Below are positions 51,920 through 63,000 of a stretch of DNA of 64,000 nt, piece by piece. The number at the start of each line of letters is the position of its first letter. Position 1 is the stretch's first letter. This stretch comes from Rhynochetos jubatus (taxonomy: Eukaryota; Chordata; Aves; Eurypygiformes; Rhynochetidae). Under the pieces are notes generated by a model. It saw only the letters and a program-made list of their open reading frames with translations. It ran no database searches and had not been told where the DNA came from. The translations under genes and the position numbers were made by a program. The stretch spans positions 43,288,118-43,352,117 of the forward strand of contig CM050653.1 in assembly GCA_027574665.1 (NCBI GenBank). The letters are read 5' to 3'.

Positions 51920-54900
51920 CAGCCCTAGCAGAATTGAGAGGCACAGGGTTTCAACATCACCAGCGTGCTGCTTAAAACAATATTCTGCTATGCTTTTAAA
52001 TAACTCTCCTTTTCCCTGGATGATCCTGTGTAGTTATAGGACCTAGTGTAGCATAGTAAAAGAAAAATTAAGTGAATGTGGCTCACCTTCTTCAAGAGTC
52101 CCTGCTGCTCTGTTTTTCTCAACTCAGGATACTGCAGTGGCTCTTCAGAAGGACACTCTGAGAAGGCAGAAAAGCCTGCAAATTCCTCCCTCAACCCCAA
52201 ATGCTTCAGGTTTCCTTCAGGACAAATATTAGTTTCTTTGCCAATTTTACCTGTCCATCTTAATTGCTAGCATACAATTCTTCAAATGTCACCCATCTAC
52301 TTAACAACTTCCTTAGATTCCAGGGCAAACACTTTTCAGAGCAGGGGGAGGAAAAAAAAAAAATCAATTTGCAAATAACAAGTCAAGAGTTGCAAGTCAT
52401 TTCTCTAATTAAGGCATTGACTTTCTCCTAAGATTGCACTAGAATTATCTGTATAGTGACTTCCATGTTAAAACCCTGGGTAAATATTAGTAAAGAAACA
52501 ATTACATCAATTAATAATAGCAGCTGACAGATAAACACTACCCAGAGGACTCCATTCGCTCCTCAAACACAATGCCCGTTTCCAGATGAAGGCAGAATGG
52601 GAATAACATGGACCCAAGCTGCCCAAAAACCTGTATTTGCATCTGCATGTGAACACACAGGGCCTGTAAATCCCAAGCCATTAACAGTCTGCTTGCCATC
52701 CTCCCAACTGGTCCGCAGCAAGCAGCTGGGGGGAGGCTCCAGGCAGGCAGGACAGCAGCTCTTGGGCAGCCTGCCCCACCGTCTGACTTCGGGCTGGCTT
52801 CAGGATCACTTACGATTCATCCATGTTGGCTGAACTCAGTGGGCCGTCTCCAGGATTTTTGGAGGAGGCTGAACATTTGTAATTTTTGTTAATTTATTCA
52901 CACTGTCCACATCCATATGTCTTCATCTGCAAGTCAGCTCAAGCATGGAAACGAATAGAGCATGGGCAATTATTAGGCTAAATTATTTCAGCAATTGCAT
53001 TACTTTTGGTAAACTGCCTTTTGCGTCTGCAGCTCAGAAATGTAGCTTTCAAATTTAAAAACTTTTCACAAAAGAGTATGAGTGCAAATAGATTTGGATG
53101 ATGGTAATCCTTCAAACATTATTGCTGCAAATAAGATTAGTGTAAGCAAATCATCCCTTTGAAATCAGTTGTGACAGAACACCCAAGCAAGGAACAGCTA
53201 CATGGCCTCATTTTTAAACACCACCATGAATATCCTACTTCAAGTTTCCCCAACCTCATTTAAAATTACATTCTGCCATTCAGTTCCACCTATCTGGAGT
53301 CAAAAGGCATAGCAGAAATGGTAAGAATCTGGTTGTCGCTTGAGGTTCAGGCTGAAGGAGGAATTCAATGAACACAAGCAGCTGCTGATGGAGAGCTGGG
53401 AAGCCCCGGCTGTACCCCCTCGTCTCTTACTGCAGGCCTTTCCAGAGAAATTCAGTGCAAAGATTGCACTGCAAGGGCAGGCAAGAAGTGGAACCAGGTC
53501 CATATCCATGGATCAGCTCATACCCACACATGATCTGCCCCTCACAAATATCAAAGAGATGACACAGACCTGGCAGGGTCTGGCAAAACGCGTCACGAGG
53601 AGCCCCGAGCCCAGGGCTCCTGGTGCTATCAGGGACTGACGGCTCAGATGAGCACTGCCAAACAGCTGCAGGACCTCCTCACGGGTACGCAAAGCAAAAA
53701 CCATCACCTATCAGAGAGAACGGCAGGGAAGGATGTTCTGATCCCAACACAGCTTTTCAAAGCAGGCAGCACGGTCTTGTCTCACGTACTAGGCGAGCTG
53801 AGTACAATGGATGCGTTCAGGTTTCTACAAATGCCACTGTCATCTTTTTCTTTATTATTCACAGGATTTAGGAGATGCTTACCCCATCATCCGTGGAGTT
53901 TGAGGCTCAAAGTGACAGTGTTGGACTATCAGCAAAGGGCAAGTGCAAAAAAGAAACTATAAATCAACCAACTTCACTAGGATGGCTCAAAAAAGGGATA
54001 ATATATAACAAGGAAGTTCAAAAATACTAGAAACCACTTCTGAGCAACATCAAGCTGACTGAAATCCTAAGAGTCTGAAAAAAATGGAAAGTGTTGTGAC
54101 AAGTAATCTAAACAAATGTTAAAAGTGAAGTTTGACAAAGATAAAATATCTGCCAAACACCCAAAACATAAATGAAACTGCCATTCAGCGAGGGCCAAAT
54201 AAAACAAGATGTAGCCAGGCAGTTTCTGACAGAACAGTAAGGGCATTGTTAGGTCTTCTTATAGACCTCCTTTCTTCATGCAAAAAAATCAAAACTAAGA
54301 AAGAAAGAAGGCACACCAGTATGTGGAAGAGCGTGTCACCGTTTAGGTACACACCTCAGACTTTCTGTATCTAGCTGTGAAAAAAGGGATGGGGGGGTTG
54401 CCCCATGGTTTCTGCTGAGCACTGGGGTGTTGCCCACACTGAGGTCCAGAGGAGGAGATTGAGAGACAACAGCAGAAAACCCAGCGGGAGGAAGAAGAGG
54501 GTTTGGAGGAGTAGTAAGCTCATACGAAAATTTTGGAAAGATTTTTGGTTTGGTGAAAGCCTATTTCGTTTCAAAAACTAATCAGCTTTTTAAATAAAGG
54601 ACCTCTTCATTAAACATTAACAACCCCATCCTTCCAGTGACCGTGTTTAAAGTCAAAGGCTACAGAACAAACAGAAACAATGTCTTTATACTTCTAACAA
54701 AAAAAAAAAACCAACTTTTTCCATCAATTTCCTAATAAAAAAGCAAAATGCAGCACAGAGAGTACGATGCCAAAAGAAAAAACCAAAACCACCAGCCCAC
54801 AAACTGCAGGTTTTCCAAACAGTATTTTGATCTTTCCAGAAGCAAACAGTAAAACCAGCATATTCCCCACTACAATTTTAGGATCAAAAGGATAGAGAAG

Positions 54901-55300
54901 TCCATACATTTAATTATCAGGGAGAATACAGAAGTCCATTAATGGAAACCAAAACACATTTTGGAAACAAAAAATACACTTTAAATGTTATATAGTGACA
55001 CGCGTTCCTCTGTTTGTGGCAACAGATACGGAGGAGTGACGTCTGAAAGTGGCACGCTTACTTCCAACACACAGCTTCTCAGGATATTCACCTTTCTGGG
55101 ATGGCTCAACATGATCTCTGCGAACAGCAACCCTTTTTCGCACCAGTTATCTGTGCATATTAAACCAAACGCAATCACCGAAACAACGCAGCAACCGACG
55201 CCGGTGGCTGAACAGGGGACACTACTTCAGTACACACTTTTGCTTGCAGTTTTGGTGGCTGTGAGATTTTTGTTGGCAGCACCTGCCACAGAGTTTAGGA
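51920..55300. other. Upstream non-coding sequence, no gene recognised
   Basis: AT-rich with A runs near 52351 and 54700. A GC-richer patch lies at 52.65-52.85 kb. Plus-strand ORFs at 53.3-54.0 kb have no domain. No named repeat was found. Confidence 0.45.
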
Positions 55301-55309
55301 GAGCCTAGG

Positions 55310-56150
55310 AATAACGCTGGAAGTGACTGACCCTGGGGTGTAAGCCAGAGCACGACCCCTACGTAAAGCAGCAGCCAGCGTTACGGGGGAGCACCCATGT
55401 CCATACCTGGCCTCCTGACCACCCGAACCAGGGCGTCCAATGGGGTGGCGAGGGCTCGCACCCTGACCCAGGGCTCTGCTCCTGGGAATGACGGCCATTC
55501 TGTCCCCGTCCCGCTGTAGTCTTCAAGCAGCAGGGACTTGAGAGTCTCCTATGACACACTGCCCTCCCTTCCTTAAAGCATCCAGCCAGCTTAGAGGAGC
55601 TGCTGAGAAGCAGCTCTGTCACTGACGCCCGCCTGATGCAGGCTAGGAACTCCACAGTGATTTGCAGCTGGCATACACCTACAGCAAACTCTGACACACC
55701 GAGGAGCTGCCGGCAGGGCTCACCAGCCCCACAGAGCTCACTTCCATCACACCGAGATGAGGGGCAGACCTCCGAAAAGCCACCCCAAACTGTAAGTCCT
55801 GCAATAGGCAAGGCCCAAAACCTGTCCTGCGTGACACTCAGCAGATAGACAACTCCAAATTAACCCCCAGGTACCTGCATCAAGTTCCTTCAGATACACG
55901 GAAAGACCTTCTGTGGCCCACAGGTTGAGGGTGAAGCACGCCTTCCCTGCAGTGGGGTCACTGCTTGCCTCCTGAGGGTGTCCCAGGTCCCACCTGTGTG
56001 GGAGGTGAGTCCTCCAGAGCATCACCCAGCTCACCTGTGTGAGACAGCCCGGCTAACCCCCTCCACCTGGCTGCACTAATTACGCTGCAGCTCACGCCCA
56101 GGAACAGCACCCATCTTCCACGAGGTCTCTGAACACACATACACGTCAAG
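55310..56150. other. GC-richer block, no gene established
   Basis: This block is richer in GC and CpG than its flanks. It carries a 150-codon minus-strand ORF (55359-55811) and others overlapping on both strands. The ORF is Cys/Gly/Ser-rich without a recognised domain. A minus-strand CAG|GTATGG at about 55408-55416 could act as a donor, but no paired acceptor was convincing. It may be a regulatory block, an unknown repeat, or an upstream non-coding exon of RARB. Confidence 0.3.
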
Positions 56151-56154
56151 AGAC

Positions 56155-57495
56155 GTGCTGCTTTGCAAGGGGGAGTTTACGCCTTGAGACACAAAGAATC
56201 CATCATTTTGGCCTCAGTTTAAACCATAGTTATTTCCTTGCCAGTGTCCCAGGTGTTTCTTTACAGGCTGGTTGTAGTTGCATTGCATTTTAATTAATTG
56301 TACACGTGAGAACCGGATTTTTTGCAAATCCACTTCAGCAGCTTTCAGCCCAGAACAGCCTTTAGTCAGACTTTAGAAGAAGCCCAGCTTTCTCCTGTTA
56401 CAAATACAGGTCACAACCAATTGGGGAAAGCCTAAATGTGTTCTGTTTATGGGATACTTCACATTTCACTATGACAAACATAGCTATGGGTAAAAAAATT
56501 ATTTATTTTAAAATCTAATTGTTGTTTAAATATTTATTTTAAACATACTAACAAATAAAACCTTTATTTGTATCCATTATTTACACAACATTTAAACCCA
56601 TCATATGTCAACTACCACTGTTTCCACTACTTTTAAAACGGTAGCCTGTCAGCAATGCCAGTGTCTGGAGTCCCGGGCAGGAGAGGTTGGCCGGTGCTGG
56701 CCCATGGGGCGAGCCCACACTCCTGCTGCAACCTCCGTTCTGGTACCAAGCAGCTGGTGTGAAGCTGGTATAAACCAAGGTTGTAAACACCAGGGGAAGT
56801 AATCCCTGCAACTGCAGCTTCTAAAAGCCCAAGAAAGGAATCCTAAGAACAACCGAAATGAAAAAATTGTATACACTAATCACAACTGTAGGTTTTCCAC
56901 ACCTACAGACCAGCTCTTATCAGAGGGCTATCTACATTCTACCTGCATCTAACAGCTTCTCAGATTCGAGGAAGAGAAATCCCAGCTACGGACCATGCAG
57001 TTCTTCAGGCAGCTGCTCTCTTACCCCCGTAGCCAGAGGCACGCTTTGGGCTGGCAGCGGGAGGCTGGAAGTGTGACTCGCTAAGCAGCAAGGTACAGGC
57101 AGGAATGAGAGACCTGGGCACCAGGAGACCACCACAGCTCATGGGGTCACTCAGCTGGAAAAGCTGTTCCACCCGCAGAGCCAGATGTGGGAAGGTTACA
57201 AAACACAGCTTCTCCATAGAAGAACACTTCAGAAAGACCAGCAAACAACCCTAGTAATTTTTTTAGCTGCCGGTGAAGAAAGAGATGACTATACCACACG
57301 AGGGGAACCCAAGCCTGCATCTCACCTCAATGGAACTCGGAAAGAAACACTGGCAAGCTCATAAACTTCAAGGTTTACTATTCCCACCAGGATTTAAGGA
57401 CTACCTGCGGAAGGTACTCCCAGCTGAGGTTAGGCAGACGCAAAGCTCTCAACATCTTAAAGCTGACCCAGGATTAAGTCCGTCTGAGAGAAGCA
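56155..57495. other. Upstream non-coding sequence, no gene recognised
   Basis: A very AT-rich patch (about 56490-56600) follows a stretch with 'ttaattaattgtacacgtgag', which looks like conserved non-coding DNA. That impression is untested. ORFs on both strands near 56.6-57.2 kb have no domain. Confidence 0.45.
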
Positions 57496-57497
57496 GC

Positions 57498-57510
57498 AGG
57501 TCAAAGGTCA
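57498..57510 (+). promoter_or_regulatory. Perfect DR1 nuclear receptor element
   Basis: AGGTCA, a single A, AGGTCA: the exact 13-base consensus DR1. Known binders of this arrangement are RXR homodimers, RAR-RXR, PPAR-RXR, HNF4 and COUP-TF. It lies about 21.3 kb upstream of the RARB beta-1 start. With equal base frequencies a given 13-mer is expected far less than once in 128 kb of both strands. That makes the match notable but not proof of use. Confidence 0.6.
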
Positions 57511-57514
57511 AGAT

Positions 57515-58080
57515 AAGAAGTCGCAAGCATACTTTTCTGTTCTGCAATTTCAGCTCATTGCTTATGGACTACATGGGGAAAATAAATCCAGAGACCATAT
57601 TGCCTGTTTTGTATTTTAATTAAGTAAGTGCTGGAAATAAGTAATAGGGGTTTTCCACTGCCTTCCCTTTCTAGCTGCCCAAACACAGGCCTTTCTGTAA
57701 CCATGTCACGGATCAAGATGTTCATTAAAAACAAACAAAAACCCCACTGGCACGTAAGCTAATTAAAAACTCTCCATGAATTTCACCTTTGCTTTTCTTC
57801 TTAGAAACTAGTATGTTCTCATTTGACACAAACCCCATATTCTGTAATCCCAATCTCTCTCCAGCCACTCATGGTTCTTTTCCCATTATACCATATGACA
57901 TTTCAGAGAGGCTTTGAAATTCTCTTAGTCAACTCCCAGAGACACCCAGACCGTATTCCAGTCATTGTGGGCAATTCGCTAATGTCCAATTTACTCGATG
58001 CTCTCTGCATCATTTTAGTGTTATGAATGGCTATTGTTAGCCACCTGCTCTTTGCTCCTTAGACTGGGAACAGTTTTTTT
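57515..58080. other. Upstream non-coding sequence before the LTR pair
   Basis: AT-rich DNA with no ORF of note and no repeat named with confidence. Confidence 0.5.
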
Positions 58081-58093
58081 GGGGTTGTATTAT

Positions 58094-58117
58094 TGGTTGG
58101 TTGATTGGTTGGTTCTG
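58094..58117 (+). repeat. Short (GGTT)n simple repeat
   Basis: Units of GGTT and GATT run from about 58094 to 58113, just before the first LTR. Confidence 0.75.
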
Positions 58118-58140
58118 GTGGGTTTTTTCAATACTCTAAC

Positions 58141-58145
58141 AAAGT
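58141..58145 (+). repeat. Target site duplication, left copy (AAAGT)
   Basis: Identical to 58722-58726 at the other LTR end. It shows that both ends of the insertion are preserved. Confidence 0.8.
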
Positions 58146-58721
58146 TGTGCTGGGTTTGGGTGGGGTAGAGTTAATTAATCATCACAGCAGCTAGTATGGG
58201 GCTGTGTTTTGGATTTGTGCTGAAAACAGTGTTGATAACACAGGGATGTTTCTGTTACTGCTGAGCAGGGCTTACACAGAGCCTTTTCTACTCCTCACCC
58301 CACCGCACCAGCGAGTGGGCTGGGGGTGCACAAGGAGCTGGGAGGGGACACAGCCCAGACAGCTGACCCCAACTGAAGGGATATTCCATACCATATGATG
58401 TCATGCTCAGCATATAAAGCTGGGGGAAGAAGGAGGAAGTGGGGGACATTTTGAGTGATGCATCTGTCTTCCCAAGTAATTGTTATGCAGCATGGAGCCC
58501 TGCTTTCATGGGGACGGCTGAACACCTGCCTGCTGATGGAAAGTGGTGAATGGATTCCTTGGCTTGCATGTGTGGCTTTTGCTTTACCTATTAAACTGTC
58601 TTCATCTCAACCCATGACTTTTCTCACTTTTACTCTTTTGATTCTCTCCCCTATCTTGCTGGGGGAGAGTGAGCAAATGGCTTTGTGGTACTCAGTTGCC
58701 AGCTGGGGTTAAACCACAACA
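58146..58721 (+). mobile_element. Solo LTR of an avian class III (ERV-L type) endogenous retrovirus
   Basis: A 576-base LTR starts TG and ends CA, flanked on both sides by the same five bases (AAAGT at 58141-58145 and 58722-58726). Five-base target duplications are typical of class III elements. Internal sequence such as 'agttaattaatcatcacagc' and 'gctgaaaacagtgttgataac' is of a kind I know as a common bird LTR. A TATA-like box (58413-58418) and an ATTAAA signal (58590-58595) give plus-strand orientation. No gag, pol or env sequence adjoins it, so it is a recombined solo LTR and cannot make a virus. It is antisense to RARB, about 22 kb upstream of the coding exon. Confidence 0.88.
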
Positions 58722-58726
58722 AAAGT
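58722..58726 (+). repeat. Target site duplication, right copy (AAAGT)
   Basis: Identical to 58141-58145. Confidence 0.8.
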
Positions 58727-58770
58727 AAAATACATTTTCAACTGTCTAGAACTGTAGACCCACTTTCAGT

Positions 58771-59352
58771 TGCTGCAGTGGGTCTGGCTGGGTGGGAGTT
58801 AATTTTCTCCATAGCAGCTCATACATTGTTGTATTTTGGACCTGTGGCTGAGAGAGTTGATAACCCACCAAAGTTCTAGCTGTTGCTGAGCAGGCCTTGC
58901 ACAGCAGCAAGACCTGCTCTCATGCCCACTCTGCCCTGCAGCACCCTTGCTCAGGGAACAAGCTGGGAGTGAGCATGAGACTGAGGGGTGACACAGCTGG
59001 GACAGCTGCCCTATACTGACCAAAAGAGTACTCCAGATCATACAATGTCATGCTCAGCAATAAACACTCATGGAATGGAGGAGGAAAGGGGGACATTAAC
59101 AGCCTTGCTTTCCAGGAAGCAGCTGGATATCTGCCTGCCGATGGGAACTAGTGCATGAATTCCTCTTTTTGCTCTGCTTGCATGCACAGCCCTTGCTTTT
59201 CTGATTAAACTGTCACTATCTCAATCCACGAATCTTCTCCCCTTCCTTCTATTTTCTCCCCTTTCTATTTCTAATCTTCAACTTAATGGAAGATAGGATT
59301 GAGCGAGCAGCTGGGTGGGCATTTGGCTGTTAGCCAAGGATAACCCACCACA
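58771..59352 (+). mobile_element. Second, older LTR of a related avian class III family
   Basis: Collinear with the LTR 49 bases to its left: shared 'agttaatt', 'gataac', 'gctgagcag', 'acagctg', 'catgctcagca', 'attaaactgtc' and a final 'aacccaccaca' block. Many substitutions and short indels separate the two. The position of the left LTR's TATA-like box reads CAATAAACAC here, so the box is lost. No matching 5-base duplication is obvious and the left edge is approximate. It is a separate, earlier insertion of a related subfamily in the same orientation. No viral genes adjoin it. Confidence 0.8.
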
Positions 59353-59354
59353 AG

Positions 59355-59940
59355 GCTACAACTGCCAACAATTTTCTTCTTGACCTCCTTCTTCATCTTT
59401 ACTTATCTTCTGTTTATTTAATCTAATGATTCCATATTAATTTAGCAGATCAAGGAATAGTTTTGACATAACAGCAGACTCTGTTAGCATCACTGCATGT
59501 TTGGAATCACAAGAGATTTATGCAAAGTCACTGGCTGAAGTTAGATGCCCTCCTCAGGCCAACCTCACTCTCCCTAATCCATAGGATAAATTTAATGTTG
59601 CAATTAGTAAGAATTATTTCAGAGTATCCTCAGGAAAAGGGAAGACAATGATAGTACAGATGTGATGTAACCACCTCCACTTACATGTAGCTACCTCCAC
59701 TTTCACCCACAATGACAGAAGTGATATCAGAACTGCAAGACCCCTGATTGATCCAGGTGGTAGTAACATAATCAAGTTGTTTGATGATGGGCAGGGCACT
59801 GACAGATGCCAGAGAATTGACCCTGAAAGCTGTAAAGTTGCTCACCTCCTTGTAAAATGAGCATAAAAGCATTAATAAACCAAAATGACTTAGGCACTTC
59901 AGAATGTACATAACCATGTAAGGCACAGGGGAGAGGGCTA
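59355..59940. other. Upstream non-coding sequence between LTR and MIR fossils
   Basis: AT-rich DNA without an ORF of note, and nothing recognised as viral internal sequence. Confidence 0.5.
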
Positions 59941-59944
59941 CTGG

Positions 59945-60090
59945 ATTCTGTCTTCAGATCTGACAGTGATTTGCTAGTGACTTCAGGAAAGTCATTTGAA
60001 CTCCATCTGACTCAATTTTTCCATTTGTGAAATGGAGATCAACATACGCTTCCATTTTGAGATAAGTGAAATACTCAAGGCTGGCAACAT
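59945..60090 (+). repeat. MIR-like SINE fossil
   Basis: TGACTTCAGGAAAGTCATTT, 'ctcaatttttccatttgtga' and AATGGAGATCAACA line up with the MIR core 'gaccttgggcaagtcactt...ctcagtttcctcatctgtaaaatggggataa'. It is clearly diverged but the full core order is kept. It is on the plus strand. Confidence 0.78.
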
Positions 60091-60094
60091 CATT

Positions 60095-63000
60095 AACTAT
60101 AAGTAACTAATATCTATTAGTACTTGGTGTACACAATTGCCCCTTTAAGCGGTTTTCCTGGGGGTATGCGGAAACATGACTTACAGTTTAGTACAGATAA
60201 CAACTTCATTTCAATAACCATTCAGAAAAGGGCAATGTACATGCTCTTAAATGAATTCCATACCCCAAATCAATTCCATGCCTAAGAAGAAAAAAAAAAT
60301 TCCACTGGAAAAAAGGCAACATATTCCAAGAAGGCTGTTTCATCTGTTTCCTGCATCTCATGGTGATTTACAGTAATAGGTAATAACTAGTGTACATTAT
60401 ATCTAGTTTTTAATAACCACACTTCCATTATATTTCATTTCCCAAAGGGACTATTTGTGTTTTTTCATATCTTTAACTGTAAAACCGTAAACTGCTATAA
60501 TCAAGCATTGCTTTCTCTTGTATTCTGGACATCCTCAGTTGATTATAATCACTGCCTGCTGAACTTATCTTCAAAATGTTAATCATGAATCGAAATAAAA
60601 ATTGATATTATTACATTATGTACTGCCCCATTCATTCACTCTTCTTAACCCAGGAGACACAGAATATGAAGAACTGTAAAACAGAAAAGAAGAAAGGCAG
60701 AAAATAAAATAAATTTGAAATATAAAAACAACAACAAAAAAAAACACCCCGCAAAAGCTGTATTTGAAGATGACAGAGCAGGAGAAGACAGTTTTAAAAA
60801 AGTGAAAGCACACGCTGTTCTTCCTGGCATGTGTAAAAGAGATGTAGGCTTTGAAAACATCTTTTGAGCTAATTGTACCATTCACTGCAACTTTGGATAA
60901 AATGAAACACATTAAAAAATAACACAACTGGTACGTCTGCCCGTGGTACATCGCTTTTATGGGAACTAGGAACTTGCTCCCACCACCATCTACCAGCAGA
61001 AGGACTACTGGAGATTATATTTTAGGAGGTGTTAACAAAAACAAATGCCTAAGTGTTTAAATCAAGCTGCAAGTTCAGCTGGACTCTTCAAACTGCACCC
61101 ACAACTTGGAGACCTGATAGGTTCAAGAGGATCCCGTGACTGAAAAGTGACTTAAAGGGTCACTGGATGGAAGTGTCCTACCCGACAGTGTCCATGTGAC
61201 ATTTTTCAGCAGCCTCATACACAGTGTTTTGGTGTTTTCCACATTTCCAGCAGCAAAATGATGCTATGTTGGGAAGACACAAAATCCTTGGTTTTGCTTA
61301 CACCCCGTGCACAGGACACATGCATACACATGCGCACACACACACGGTCTTTTTCCCTGCTTTAATATGGAAAGCTAACACTACAAACTAACAAATACCA
61401 ATCCCAGTGTGGTCCATCACTTTAGCTTTATCAGTACAACCAAAGGCTGCTTACAACTGCATCCAGAGGAGCAAGACACAAGAACAGCCTACCTGAAAGT
61501 AAAGAGTTCCTTAGGAAAGAGAACTTTAGTGGAACACACAGAACTTAACTCTCTCAAAAATCTCTGTCCTTTAATCAGACACTATCATCAGAGGTAATTA
61601 AAATTTCTCAGCTTCCTCTCAGAAGAAAGGGATGAGTATTTGCAAGGAAAATGTAGGAAAACTGGACAAAGGAGAAGCTGGCCAGCTCAAGTTCAGCCAG
61701 CTGGAAAGTAAAATCAATGAACTAAAAGCATTATTAATTGAGACAACTGAACATGGACAGAGGCAAAACTACTGACAGAGCAGAGGAGATAAAGCAGACA
61801 AACCATTATCGCCAACAGTAAATAACACTGAACCAAACAGATATGATCAAAGTAGCATGTGCATCAGTACCAGCGATAATTACTTCTGAATTTGATTTAT
61901 TTTATCTTAAGTTACAATGTATATCATTTAAGCAAGCCAGTTCCTTCCAGGTATCTTGCTAATATCCCCTTAACAGGAACAGGACTGGATGCCCAGACAG
62001 TTACAGATTAAATGTACAGGCAAGAAAACCCTAACTAGATAGAAAGGCACTATAAACTCAGGATAGCTGCTGTATTTCCTATATATAGTAAAGCAAGAGA
62101 CCACTGTCATCATACAGTCTGTTCTACCGTAAACTTGGGATACGTTTTCTTCCCCAGAACCTGGATTAATGCAATTCTTTATATATACAAAAGACTTCAA
62201 ATGATGGCAAGTTCCTCACTTCTCCCATTAAACTCCCTTCCCTTTTCCTCTCCCGCTACACATACTTCAGGAACAGTATGTCGACTTGATCCCCATGGAC
62301 CAGAGACCAGCCCCAAGAAGTGCCTGCTTGTACAGCAGTACTGCCTTTCTCCTGGTTTGATGCGTCCAGTACACCTGATTTAAATCCTTGCTTCAAAAAG
62401 AGAGGTCTGTAAGAAACTTTTGTCTAACAGAAGCAGTGGTATTCATGATGTGGTAGGTAGTGTCCTTCCAGAGAGGTATCAGATAGGACGATGTCTCTGA
62501 CTCCAAGATAACACGAGTTCCTAACAACTGCTGGGGATTAATACTATTCTCATTTGAAAATTAGTACCACGCCCAAGGCTTCAGCCGAAATTCTCTTCTG
62601 GCAACAACAGCCTCCAAATTGCCCCTTTGCAGTTGTAACTGCATGTCCTACTCGCGTTTCTTTTTACATCCCAGGCCACGGTCTACTTTGATAACCGTAA
62701 CTACACAGAACATATACACACATGCTAAGGAGAATACACATCATGAGAACAACTACACATGGCAAGTGTTCTTTGGGCATAGAATGGAAAACGTGAGGAA
62801 ACATATTAAATGTACGTATTTAGTATGCTTAACATATTAAGTGCAACGGATTTAATCGCAGCTGAGTCCAGCTCAGCCTTCATGGACTGCACCCACAGTT
62901 ACTCAGAGCTCAGTAGATGTCATAGAAAAACACACACGTCTCAAGAAGGCAGAATATCGTCTCATCTGACCTGTGCCAGTTAATACCCAATACCCCCAAA

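Noticed and set aside
55359..55811. 150-codon minus-strand ORF as a gene
   Set aside because: No recognisable motif and overlapping ORFs on both strands. The block is kept as a composition anomaly only.
58146..59352. A single provirus with two LTRs
   Set aside because: The two LTRs are too different. Only 49 bases lie between them, and the five-base duplication brackets only the left one.
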